DNA of 64,000 nucleotides from Adineta vaga. Lineage: Eukaryota > Rotifera. A program made the translations under genes and the position numbers. Numbering within the stretch: the stretch's first letter is position 1; every line of letters begins with the position of its first letter. The DNA lies in assembly GCA_021613535.1 (NCBI GenBank), contig CP075493.1:3224001-3288000 (forward strand), written 5' to 3'. Positions 20,665-32,357 of this stretch are shown here, in pieces. The notes beneath the pieces were generated by a model, which was not told the origin of the DNA, made no database searches, and was given only the letters and a program-made list of their open reading frames with translations.

Positions 20665-23108
20665 ATGCTCAATTTCTCACCGAACAGTAGTTTTATACGT
20701 GATACAGCAGGTATGATCACAGATCGTTTGAAACTTTTACTTCATCAAACATCTCAACGTCAATCAATCAATCGTGATAAACAGATTACACAAAAACGAA
20801 TTCTATTCAGTGTAATTTTTCTATGTCTTGTTCAAATGATTGTGTATGTATTTCAGTTAATTATTAAACAACAACAATAAGTTACTTTTGTTTTCTTCTA
20901 GTCCAGACAGTTTCTTGCATTTGAATGACAAAATATGGAATGCTAGTATGTTTTATGAATATGAATCTAGTTTTTTTTCCTTCGAGCAATTTAAATTCAT
21001 TCTATTTAGAAAAATTCATTATCGTCACTTGTATTGCTTATACGATTCGTGTCATTGTGCATTATATACACATTTCATTAGCTAAATATATATTTTTGAC
21101 TAAAAATGAACTCAAACAATTAGGATTATATACACCAGGTAAGTGAACATTTCGATTCCATTGAGTTCGATTGGTTTGTCTTTAGAACCAGGCATGATCG
21201 TTTGTGATGATCCTCAAGTAGCAGAAGCTGCTTATAATCGTCATAAATATCTCAATAGATTTCTGTGTTGGATTTCACCTCAGTTATTGTATACATCAAT
21301 TCTTGATAAACAAAAAGCAACTGGTCCAACGCTTCCATTACGTGTATTAACAGCAACACTTGCTGATCGTGTTGCATCTTTAGTATATAATCGTTCAGTA
21401 ACTTCACCAAATCAAAAAGATCAACAAGTTTGTTTACAAGCAAAATTTCAACTAAAATCTTCTTTTTTGTGTTTGTTTTAGAGAGATTTTTATGAAAGAA
21501 CAAATTCAAATTTAGCATCACCTGATCCACTTGCAACATTGAGAAATAGTGTATACTGGCAATCATCTCCAGGTAGTTGATTGATTTCATTTTGAAATTA
21601 TACTCTTTTTCTCTCTTGGTAATAGAATCACCATCTACAAATTTAAGTGATTGTTCACGTTATTTAAATGAAATTGAACGTGAAGCATTGGATCTTTCAA
21701 CAGTCAGTCATAATAGAAGTTTAAATGAATGTAAATTGCTTATTTTTTACGTTATTCATTTTCGATAATTTACATTTTATTTTAGCGTTTGGTCGAAGTC
21801 CTATTATGGCAACAAATGCAATGAATGATACAGTTGCTGAACTTCGTTCTCGTCCATATCAAATGGCACATATTCGTTCAGCAACAAGTCAAAATGGATC
21901 AACAGTAGTAGATGATGATACACGTAAATCAGATTATAAACGAATCGTTAGTAATGGTTCTGCATCGGGTAGTAGTGGACAAACGGGTAATACACAAACT
22001 ATTGTGGTAAATAAAAGATTAACTTGAAAAGAATTCTCTTCCATCATCTCTTTGTTCATTAAGAAATGGCGTAAAGTACGTATTGATGGACCACAATTAT
22101 TTGTCTTACGTGAAAATATGCGTAAAGTAAGAGATCTATTTTACTCAGGTCTAACATATCTTTGAATTTGTTCAGTGGTTAACCAAAACAATTCTCATTC
22201 CATTAGCAAGTGATATTGAAAATATTAATCGCTCATTAATTGCTCTTGGTCATACGGATATCGTCATTGGCAGTAAGTGAAATGAATATTAATTAAACAT
22301 TTTCTCAAATTCGACTTTATAGAAACAACAACCAATGAAATTAAATCATTTATTCGTTCATGTACAAATTCAACATTAGTAACTCAATTGAATAAAATTT
22401 TACCTACTTTTGACATTCATTCCAATCAAGAATATATTCTTTCACGTATACAAAGTAAAAATATTTTTCTTACGTGAGAAAAGAATAAATTGAATACAAC
22501 TATTCGTTTATTTAAGTTCTTGCTCGTACTTACATGGCGGATTTTAATTGGAAATCAGGTGTTATTACTGATGCTGAACTTGTATTTAATTTATTTTGTA
22601 TCTTTTTTGATCAACGTTTAACACCTGATCCACGATATTTGGATGGAAAAGTTTTTCGTGGAAATTATGTCGTACGACAAGCACAATTATCAAGTAAATA
22701 GATTTGAAATATACTAGAAAAATTAGAATTTATAAGAAATATATGAATTCTACTTTTCGCCTAATTAGATACAGCCCGTTATCCAACAGCGATCTTTGTC
22801 TATCAAGAAAAACCGCCGGTTTATAAGGTTTTATCAAATGCTGAAATTCATGATGTACCAGCCGTAAGTAAAGAATATTTTTATCATCTAGACATAATTT
22901 CCTATGAATCTATTTGAAGGGTGACCATAATTTACTTGATAGTCTACTTCTATTCGTTGAATGTATGAATTCAACTCGAAATGGACATATTCGGTGAGTT
23001 TATAAACTTTCACTTCAACAGTCACTATTGTATTTTTCTAGCTCATTAAATTTGGGTACAAGTGGTGTGGATATTTTATGGACTATAAGTTCACTAACAT
23101 CAACATAA
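20665..23108 (+). CDS. TMEM209: TMEM209-like nuclear-envelope membrane protein
   Basis: Fourteen exons join in one frame to 579 residues (human about 561): 20665-20843, 20902-20969, 21010-21138, 21186-21427, 21482-21572, 21626-21730, 21786-22006, 22064-22126, 22176-22272, 22323-22454, 22517-22693, 22769-22863, 22920-22993, 23042-23108. Two hydrophobic segments near the N-terminus (ILFSVIFLCLVQM; FIIVTCIAYTIRVIVHYIHI) are followed by a Ser/Asn-rich linker and the diagnostic C-terminal domain (GVITDAELVFNLFCIFFDQR, LTPDPRYLDGK, NLGTSGVDILWTI). The family sits in the inner nuclear membrane and associates with nucleoporins. Intron 20970-21009, only 40 nt, is inferred from the frame change and is the least certain junction. 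Confidence 0.85.
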
Positions 23109-23719
23109 ACATATACATATATATATACAGACTAATTAGATGAATTTTTTCTTGTTATATTTAAAAACAAATAATTCAGATGTGCAGATATTTTTGTATT
23201 CATTTCTTTGCTTTTGTTATTAAACTACTCTCTATTAGGTTCAAATATAAAAGTATATTCCATCAGAAGATATAACACAACAGGGTACGAAGTAATACTA
23301 ACTAAAATGGAACATACTGAGAGACAGTTCATCACGTGTACTCGTTGTTCCTTAATAATAAGAATTTGAATGTAAACATCATAACAAACTCAATAGATAT
23401 TACCAATTATCACTGTTGTCTAATGAAATATTGATTTCCTTTTGTTTCCAAATATTTATTTAAATAATAATGCAAATATAGTGAGAAGAATTGTTGTACT
23501 GTAAACTTTAGTATTCAATAGATGGTAAAAACTGACAATGCAGAACATATTTTATATCTTAATGTGCACGGAAAATAGGAAGGAAATTCAGCATCCGATT
23601 TTAGCATCAAGTAATTGAATAGCAAGTCCCATAAAAACCGGTCGTCTTCTCTCGAGTTTACTTACATTCAGATTAGAAAGATTTGAACACGAACACATTA
23701 GCATTGATTAAAACTAAAA
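23109..23719. other. No gene recognised (intergenic)
   Basis: AT-rich spacer between TMEM209 and the MFS gene. It includes a short TATATA run near 23115-23127 and no coding exons. Confidence 0.5.
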
Positions 23720-25285
23720 ATGGTATGTATTGAAAGAACTTTGCTATAGAACCTGGATTAGTGAAGATGAAACAAGTTTCGATAAATTTAGGATCTCGAT
23801 ATATTTCGACGACATTATGGTGTTTTCATTGTTGTTAGTACATTTTTAAGTCGAATTATTTTCATTGGATTCTGTTGGAGTTATGGAACAGTCATCTCTC
23901 AATTTAAAAAACAAAATACAAATCTATCGGATACAGAATTAAGTAAATAAATTCATATCCGTGATACAAAAAAGATGATATGTATCTTTTATTTAGGTTG
24001 GATTGGTAGCATCGGTCAAAGTTTTGGTGGTCTTTTTGCTCCATTAATTCTTTTCTTAGCTCGACGATATGGTTATCAATTAACATTCATACTCGCATTA
24101 CTAACCTGCGCGATTTCATTACTTCTCTCTTCATATGTTCAAAATCTTCATTGGTTATTGATTACCTATTCATTACCATATGGTTTTGCTAATGCAGCAA
24201 TTTTCATTCTTGGAACATTACTTTGTGGTCTCTATTATCCTTTTAATCAACAATCGAAACATATTTTTGTCATGTGTATTATTTCTACTGGATTTCCATT
24301 AGGTTACCATATTATGAGTGCATTCGTATTGTCATCAATTGAAAAAAATGGCTGGCAAACAATGAAACGATATATGGGTTTACTTGAACTAGTTGCTATG
24401 TTTATTCTTGGTCCATTTATGACAACGAAATATTTGACAAATACAATTTCAGATTATCAACCTCCATTGATTACGAAGGCAGAAACTACGAATCGAAGAA
24501 ATTATCTTTCATTTCCAATTGTAATTTGGATGATTGGAATCTTTACAACTATGTCAGGAATTAATAATTTTCTACTTCATTTCGTAAGTTTTCTTTTGGA
24601 AAATAAATGGTTCTTTTTTCTTCTTCTTATGAAATGATTCTTCTAGCATAGCTATTTGGAAGCTTTGCATATACCTGCTGCTCGTGTTGATCTTTGGTTT
24701 CGTTTACATGGTCTATTCGATGCATTGTTTCGTTTTTTAATTCCACTCTTTATTCGTCTATATCCAATTGAAATTATTTATCTTTTTCCTATTTGTGTTT
24801 TCACGGGTTTTATCTTTCTCTTACTAACATTCGGTCTGCTTTATACACCTATATATGCCATAGCAATTTTACCGATTATTTGTAAGTTTTCATCAACGAA
24901 TTGAAATAATTTAACATTAAATATTTCTGTAGTATTTAGTTTTACATCAGCTATAACCACATCACTTCAATATAGTGTTTCAAATCAATTATTTGCAAAG
25001 GATCACATCGAGCAAGGATATATTTATCATGTTATTATTACAAGTCTTGGTCTTATCGTAGGTCCAGGAATTGGAGGTAAAGATTATATGATTATCATCG
25101 ATGGGTAAAGACAGGATGTTCTATTTTTAGGTCTATTTCTTGATGCAACAAAAAGTTATAAATCAATTATGTTAATATCAATGATATTTCTTTCCATTAG
25201 TTTTATTTCATTTTGTATTACAATTCTATCATTGAATAAGAAGAAAAATGAATCATCATCACAACATCAACAATCCAATTTTTAA
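23720..25285 (+). CDS. Monocarboxylate-transporter-like major facilitator (SLC16-type)
   Basis: Six exons join to 424 residues: 23720-23722 (ATG alone), 23792-23942, 23997-24583, 24647-24881, 24933-25076, 25131-25285. The start is set because ATG|GTATGT joins cleanly to GATCTCGATATATTTCG, giving MDLDIFRRHYGVFIVV. About twelve hydrophobic helices are visible. The TM1 region ends in FCWSYGTVISQFK; then comes WIGSIGQSFGGLFAPL and the loop LARRYGYQLTFIL (MCT-like RxGxR/RYG region). C-terminal helices include GLIVGPGIGGLFLDATKSY, typical of MCTs. These carry monocarboxylates or related solutes with protons across the plasma membrane; substrate cannot be set. The cytosolic C-terminus is short. Its stop lies 15 bp from the stop of the next, opposite gene. 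Confidence 0.75.
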
Positions 25286-25300
25286 TATATCGTTTCTTAT

Positions 25301-25612
25301 TCAGACATTGGGCAATTGTTTCACACCTGTATCTACACTAAAATTGACTTGAATAGGTGTTGTAACATTCGTATTCATTGTTGGACAAGGACATGGATCT
25401 CTTGAATTCGATGGTGATGTTTTTTCACCACATAAACAATTACAATCTAATCCATATCGTGGTTTTGAAATATCTTTAATTATTTGTTGAAATTGTGATT
25501 GATCAATTTGACATTCTATTGTTGGTATATAACGTTGACGAATACCACAACATGTACAATTACAATCGAGAAAGCGAAGTGTAAATTGTTCATCCTTTTG
25601 TTCACATGACAT
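25301..25612 (-). CDS. Small Cys-rich protein with two DCNCxC motifs, unrecognised
   Basis: A single-exon frame of 103 residues with no signal peptide or membrane segment. It has two similar clusters: FLDCNCTCCGIRQR near residues 14-27 and GLDCNCLCGEKTS near 54-66, plus DPCPCP near 73. Closely spaced cysteines in a protein without a secretion signal suggest metal binding, but that is inference. It faces the MFS gene tail to tail. Confidence 0.55.
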   Translation of the reverse strand: MSCEQKDEQFTLRFLDCNCTCCGIRQRYIPTIECQIDQSQFQQIIKDISKPRYGLDCNCLCGEKTSPSNSRDPCPCPTMNTNVTTPIQVNFSVDTGVKQLPNV

Positions 25613-25909
25613 AGTTAGTTTAGTGATTGAAAATAAGAAAAATATTAAATTTGATTCTTTTTTCTTTTGTATAAGGCGCTAGAAAAAGACATATTCATAA
25701 ATAAATATCTCTGAATTTGCTCATTCATCTATCACTTGTATTTGAAATTTTATAATATAAACAACAATTTATTAATAGAAACACCATGAATATTGTAAAA
25801 AAAAAGGAAAAGAAGAAAAAAAGAAGTCTTACATAAAAATGATCATCTATTATTTCACGATAATTGTCTATTTACTGGAAGAAAAATGCAAAGAATTTGA
25901 ATGTATTTA

Positions 25910-27280
25910 TCATGCAGTATAATAAATATTATCTTGCGGTGGTTGCGATGCTTGTGGTTGATAAGTATACTGTTGCTGTGGTTGTGCGTGATGAAATTGC
26001 GGATGCTGTGGTTGATGAAAATGCTGTTGCTGTTGGAATTGCTGTTGTTGCTGTTGTTGTTGTTGTTGAATTTCGACAACAATCTGTCGAATATATTCTT
26101 CAGTCATAATAAATCGTTGACCATTCATTGTTACTAGATAGAGATTTTCTTGACCATCGAAACGTGAACTATTCGTTGAATTGTCGTTTGACTGTGATGG
26201 TGCAGTAACTCCATTAGCCATAAGATTATTTGCTTCTTCAGGATCAATAACTTCAATTAAAATGCCTTGTGCAGCCATCATTGAATAATATTGATTGAAA
26301 AATTGTATGTTTGGATGTTGTTGTGGTTGTTGCGGCTGTTGTGCATGAGCTTGATAGAATTGTTGTTGAGGCATTTGAGGATGAAATTGATGCATCGGAT
26401 GTTGAGGATACATGTAAGTATTAGCATACGGTTGTTGTTGATAATAAGTACCAGTAGGTGTAGTTGGCATTGCATATACTGTTGGACGAATATGTGGATT
26501 TGCATAAATGAATGAATGAGAATATGGTTGTTGAGGATAACTTTCATATGTTGAATCAGAATCAGGTGAACGTCGTAAGGGTGGATCATCTGGCTCTTCG
26601 ATAATTGGTTTTGTTGATGATGAATTACTTGTGACACTGTTATGTTCATCTGTATCGGAATCAAGTTCAATAATTCGAGGATTTTGACGAGTTGTTTTAC
26701 TTCTTAATAAACTTTGACCAACACGAACTGAATTGAATTTATTTGGATCTATTCAATTTATTACATAATAAAACAAAGAAAATCATACCGAAAAAAAACA
26801 ATCTTACTAATCAATCGTTGTAATGCATAATAAAGAATTTCACCACCGTCCGGTGAACGACGAAGAAAATCATGTTTAGTCAATAATACTAACGCTTGAC
26901 CTAGAATTAACGATCAAAAGGAAAAGTAATCAGTTGTATCTTATTCAATCGAAAAACATACCATTCATCTGAAATTTTTCACTTGTTGCTCTTGTTAATT
27001 CAAATTTTCGACATTGATCTTCAACCCAATGTTGAACATCAGTCGACGACCATTTCGTTACATCTTTATTCGGAAGTTTTGGTAACTGTTTTGATATATT
27101 ATCTGCAGATGATGATCTGACTACTGCAGACTTGCTATCATTTTCCATAATGATTGTTTGTTTCATTGTTTCATCAGTATCAACTGCTTCATTTGGAGTG
27201 ACATTTACTCGATAACGAATTTGTGATAAATACTCATAATAACCATTTACAGGTAGTGATCTTAATCGGTGACTAATCAT
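25910..27280 (-). CDS. PNT (pointed/SAM)-domain protein of ETV6/Yan type, without an ETS domain, polyQ-rich
   Basis: Exons 26962-27280, 26808-26900 and 25910-26748 give 416 residues. Residues about 76-140 are a PNT domain: KWSSTDVQHWVEDQ, FQMNGQALVLLTKHDF, SPDGGEILYYALQRL, very like ETV6/TEL and Drosophila Yan, whose PNT domains oligomerise and repress transcription. The rest is disordered: a Ser/Asp stretch, then His/Gln/Pro-rich sequence (PQQQFYQAHAQQPQQPQQ) and a Gln run of nine near the C-terminus. No ETS DNA-binding domain occurs before the stop at 25910, and the next gene follows 300 bp away. A PNT-only protein could act like Drosophila Mae/EDL, which binds other PNT proteins (inference). 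An alternative long isoform cannot be excluded. Confidence 0.75.
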
Positions 27281-27934
27281 TATCAAGATGTACGAGAGAA
27301 GGGAAAAAAGTCTAGTAGAAATAAAAGAGATATTGTATATGTATATAATGCAAAAGTAAGTAAGAGAAAAAGAAATGTTATCGGTGCAATGAAATATTGT
27401 ACGAGTGAGCAAGCACGAATATACATTGAGTTTTTTTTCACTGTCTCTATTGTACTTAGTTAAATGATTGATCGAACGAAACATGGAGAGAGAGTGAGAG
27501 AGATAGGGAATGGGAAAGAAAAAATGAGTTGTACTTTCGATCAGTTGTTTTGTATTCGTAATTGTAATGATACGCAAATCTGTTCTAATAGAACAAAAAT
27601 TTTAAATTATTTTACATTGAAATTTTAATGAAGAAAATTGAACGAATGAGAAATATATAGGTAATATGTGTATGTATAAACTGTAGTACTCTTTTGACTT
27701 TTGTCTCAAATAAATCAAAAGAATCATTCAAGCATAACTGTGATAAATGAGTGAACATATGAATCGTTCGTTGTTGTACTCAATCGTTTGCCCTACTCTT
27801 TTTCTTTTTATATTGATAGAAACCGTCTTTTTCACCTTCTATTGATCAACATTGACACTTTTCGCGAGAAATTGAATTGAATTTCTTTTTAATTTTATCA
27901 ATCACAAAAAAGAACAAAAAACGACGATATCATT
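27281..27934. other. 5' flank of the PNT gene / intergenic
   Basis: Holds AG-rich runs (GAGAGAGTGAGAGAGA near 27485) and no coding exon that I can support. It is likely the promoter/5' UTR region of the PNT gene and the 3' region of the next minus-strand gene. Confidence 0.4.
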
Positions 27935-28704
27935 CTAACGTGCAATAGTGCAAACAGAAACTAGAGGACATTTATGATCTTTTGAACAATATGAAGGTAA
28001 GGCAAATATACTTGGATCAATAGCACCTTTTTTGAAGCTAGTTACATCAAATACCATCAAATCATTGGGTTGTTGATCAATAATGTATGGTGTTTGTGTA
28101 GCATCAACTTGCCAATAGTAATTATTTTGAAGACCTTTTTTATCCCAAACTTGATATTTTACTGATTCAGTTGTATTATAACCAACAAATGTTGAATCAG
28201 ATAACCAATCAGGTCGAACAATACCACAACCACTTTCTGCGGTACAACACATACAACATGATTTTAATGCAGGAAATACAAGATAACGAAGACCTTTGAC
28301 AACAAGATGAGTACATGGAGTATCTTGAAAATATTTAACAGAACTACAATAACGATCATATTTGCCTGTTGAACGATCAATACGACTAATCGAATAGAAA
28401 GATGATTAAATAACGATTATAAGAAACGGATAGTCTTACACAGCTTTTTGATCGAAATCATAATAATAAGTTCCTTGAATATTTGAACCTGTACCAACTA
28501 CAGGAAGTGTACTAGTTTCATTGAAGATTTCTTGAAAAGCAACTGGCCATACAGGTGGAGTTGGATCAGCTAAATTATTAACAAAACAAAAGGATTATAA
28601 TCATAAAAGAAATATTCAAAAATAAAATCACCAGTAATAAATAAACGATCGGTATTACTGATAACCACTGCAATCAATGTAAGAATCAATTGATGACACT
28701 GCAT
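27935..28704 (-). CDS. Secreted Cys-rich protein of a conserved but unnamed family
   Basis: Exons 28632-28704, 28440-28569 and 27935-28385 join to 217 residues. MQCHQLILTLIAVVIS is a short signal peptide. The mature part contains PPVWPVAFQEIFNETST, GTYYYDFDQKAVRIDRSTG, DRYCSSV, DTPCTHLVV, a dense Cys cluster CCMCC, GCGIVRPDWL, LQNNYYWQVD and FALPSYCSKDHKCP. The order of these blocks recalls secreted proteins I have seen from ciliates and plants, but I cannot name the family and give no function. About a dozen cysteines imply disulfides. It lies head to head with the VWA gene, 401 bp apart. Confidence 0.6.
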
Positions 28705-29105
28705 TTTCTAAATTCTAATCTTAATCTAATAAACACAATAATACACAATCTTTTCTTGATCAATATATTTTATAGTAAAAATGAAAATTGCTGATATATC
28801 ATTGAGAAAAACATACAGCTGCTATTTCGAACTGTGTCCCATATGCTATCACTCCCAAATTACTAAAAAAAAACATCGATATCATGCTGATTAGAATGTG
28901 TTAATGCAAAAATTAGGTCATTGTTCTAAATTATATTTAAAAAATATTATAGATGTCAGTTGTAATCAGTTAGTTCAAACAATAGCATATTGCTCGTTAA
29001 AGACATAACTACCGAGCGTTTAATGGCGATATGTTTATATGCTTGAAGATTTTCACACTTTCTGCTGAATTTACATACGTCAATTCAATCTTACAAATCG
29101 AAACG
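28705..29105. promoter_or_regulatory. Divergent intergenic region, probable bidirectional promoter
   Basis: About 400 bp separates the start codons of two divergent genes (minus strand at 28704, plus strand at 29106, or 29031 if the first in-frame Met is used). No clear TATA box or motif repeat is seen. The call rests on geometry only. Confidence 0.35.
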
Positions 29106-32063
29106 ATGACAACAGGAATGAATCTATTTGGTTCTATTGTACCAAATTTAAATACAATTTTTCTCATTGATACAAGTGGTTCTATGTATTCATGTTTACA
29201 AACCGTTCGTGACCATCTTTCTGCTTATTTACGTGTTCATGCTGTTGATATACCGAATCCTTATCAAACAATACTTTTTAATCTAATTGAATTTAATTCC
29301 AGTATACGTCGATGGGCTGATCGATGTGTGTTTTGGTCACACCCATCTGTCCTTGTTGCCGACGATTGGCTACGTACATTAGAACCAAAAACAGGCACAA
29401 ATACATTAGGTGGTCTATTGACTGCTTTTGCTGATACATTATGTCAACAGGTAGTATTAATTACTGATGGAATACCTGATCAAGAACCACAAATGATTAT
29501 TAATTTTCTTCAACATCAACAACAAGAAAAACGGCCATGTCATATATTTTATATTAATACACCATCAAATAGCGAACAAGAACAAGAAACAGTTGTCAAA
29601 TTCTTACAAGATTTAGCCGCATTAACACGCGGTTCATTAACCATTGCACATTTTTCACGAACAGGTTCATTAGAAAGTCTTGCATCAATGATAAACTATC
29701 AAATTGAAGATGCAACAAATCCTCTACTAGTTTTGGATACATCACTACCAGCACCGATGGGTGGACCACCAATGGACACTGCTGTTTCATCTGAAGTTGG
29801 AACACTTTTAATTGGACAAGAATGTTTAGCAAGAAAAGATTCAGATGGATATTATTATCGTGGTAAAATTCTCAGTCAAGTAAGAATACTATTTATATTT
29901 GATAATGATCTCAATTTCGTATATTTTAAAAGTTAAATATTAATCAGTTTATGGTTGAATTCGGTCCGCGATCGACAGCTGGATTTAATGAATCTGATTT
30001 TCAACCGACGTACTTATTTGATATTATTCATTATACAGATGCTTTAATGCATAAAATTCAAACAGGAGATTTTGTTCTTGCACCTGATGGACAACAAGGT
30101 CGATTCGTACCTGGAGAGGTATTGGATGGATTTGAAAAACGAGCTTCATGCGAAAGTAAATATATCATTTTCTTCTTCTTCTTCTTCTTCTGTCAGAGAT
30201 TTGTCTGATATTCTTTCAATCGAAAAAGAAAGAGTAATAATGTTTCATTTCTATCTGTATTTATAGACGATGAAATTCGTCCATTAGTTATTCATTTTGC
30301 TAATGGAAAAACTGTAACATTAAAACGATTACAAGAAGCAATTTGGATTCCATCTGCTATGTAAATACATTTGTTATAAAACACTGCTTTTTTATTATCT
30401 TAATGAAATATCTTTAGATATGAACGTATTAAATTTGAACTTACAATTCCTCCAAGTGCTCGACAATTTCTTCAAACACAATCCGTTGCCTATCCCACAA
30501 AAGTTTTACCCGGTTATCCAATGCCTGCACCTTTGCCAATGACTTCGAATGAATGGCCATTTTTTATCCCAAATCAACAATTTCAATCTATCTCACCTGT
30601 AGTACTTGTTCCTCATCAAACTATACCTGCAAGTGTTAATAGTGATGAAGTAAATAATTTAGTTATGATTTCACAACAAAGACCACAAAGTTTAATGACA
30701 AGTGATCAACTTAATCGAAAAGTTGATGATCAAATCAAACAACATTGGTATTTACTTGGTGATCGACAACCTCCTCCGACTCCAAGACCACCTCCATTAC
30801 CACCAACTCATACTCATCCACATACTCACTCTCATCCACACCCTCATCATCAACAACATCATTCACATTCAACAAATTCATCACCAAATCCGTATTCAAC
30901 AAGAAAGAAAAACGTTTGTTTTAATGAAGCGAATTCCATTCGACGCTATTCTGTAGATGATCTTGATATGACTCGAACACCAACTCCATTAAAATCTTGT
31001 TTGAAATCATCCTTATCAACAACAACAACAACAGCAACAGGGATGTATGATGGACAACCACCACGTATTGATGTCATTCATCATGCACATTCACAAACAT
31101 CACCAACATGTCATAAATCAAGACCAGACAGCGCTACCGTTTCTAATAGTGTCTCTCGTTCACCATCAGTACCTAATTCAATTGAACATTGGCATACAAG
31201 ACAACGTAAATCTGCACCTCGTAAGATTTTACATTTAGATTTATCAAAGAAAAACAACAGATAATGTCATTTTAGTTCCGCCAGCTGTATCAAACTCTCG
31301 AACACAAGAATGTCATCGCAAGCATTTAGGTCATTTATATGAAAAAGTAACAATTGAAATAGTGTTGTTGTTTTTTTCTTGATAAATAATAAATTTTATA
31401 TCATACTAGGCACAACGAGAAGTGAAAGAAGAACTTCAACAACAACAAATTCAACGTGAACAATACAAACAGCAGCAATCCAAAGATCAAGCACAACGTA
31501 TTCAGAATCGTCAACAAGAAGAAATTGATAAATCTGAACGTGCATTGGATGCCAAACGACAGTACCGTAGTCAAGTTATTCATCAAAATCATCAAAGGTA
31601 TGTATTCTTCAGAAACTGTTTTACAGAATCTTATCCAAAAAATTTCTTCATAATCAGAACACAAACCGTTGAAGAGCAAGCAAATGATCGAACACGATTT
31701 AAACAAAGTCAATATGCTCAACGAAGTTTCGATCATGCACAAGCTCGTCGTGTAGATGATCAGAAAACAACTGAACAAGCAGTGAGTACTTCAAATATGA
31801 TCTGATACATTCTATTCTTTGTTCTTATGCGCTTTTAGCAACGACGACAATATGTAGAAGCTCAGCGGAATCGCGCTCAGCATGATAATGTCCTTTCTGA
31901 AGAAGCCGATCGTTTGTATAAAGATGTTGTTTCACGTAAATTTCGTGAAGATGCTGATTATAAGGCACATGTTCGCCGTGATCGTGAAGACAAACGAGTT
32001 GATCTTATTCATGATATTGAAAAACGACGCATTGCATGGTCAAATCCAACAATTTTCTCATGA
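29106..32063 (+). CDS. VWA-domain protein with DUF4537-like domain and coiled-coil tail (VWA3-like)
   Basis: Eight exons join to 828 residues: 29106-29879, 29948-30155, 30267-30360, 30418-31220, 31276-31346, 31410-31597, 31658-31781, 31839-32063. Residues about 16-200 are a von Willebrand factor A domain with MIDAS motif DTSGS (FLIDTSGSMYSC) and VVLITDG. Residues about 245-345 resemble DUF4537 (YYYRGKILSQ, GDFVLAPD, GRFVPGEVLDG), a Tudor-like fold. A Pro/His/Gln-rich linker follows, then a charged coiled coil (KEELQQQQIQREQYKQQQ; EKRRIAW near the end). VWA plus DUF4537 is the layout of VWA3B and C11orf16-like proteins, some linked to cilia; no signal peptide is present, so it is cytosolic. 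Met 29106 is favoured, and 29031 would add 25 residues. Confidence 0.7.
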
Positions 32064-32357
32064 AAAACCTAAACTAAGAATTCATTCATTTTTCTTCTTT
32101 TATCTTCATATGGAACAGATACATGTCTATCGTCTTTCTGTGCTGTATTTTATATATACATATATATATATATCGAGAGAAAATGGGATCATAGTCTTAT
32201 AGATTGTCTTTACTATTGTTGTGAAATACGAAGTGTTTTACTATTTGATTAATACATAAAAAAAAGAGAATAAAGAAGAACACATAAATTGAATCAAAGA
32301 AAAGAAAAAGAACAGATGAAAAAAATATTAACAATGATTTAGTTTTTTTATTTTTTA

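Noticed and set aside
26278-26670. Second minus-strand frame overlapping the PNT gene
   Set aside because: It is a shadow of the polyQ/His-rich exon in another frame.
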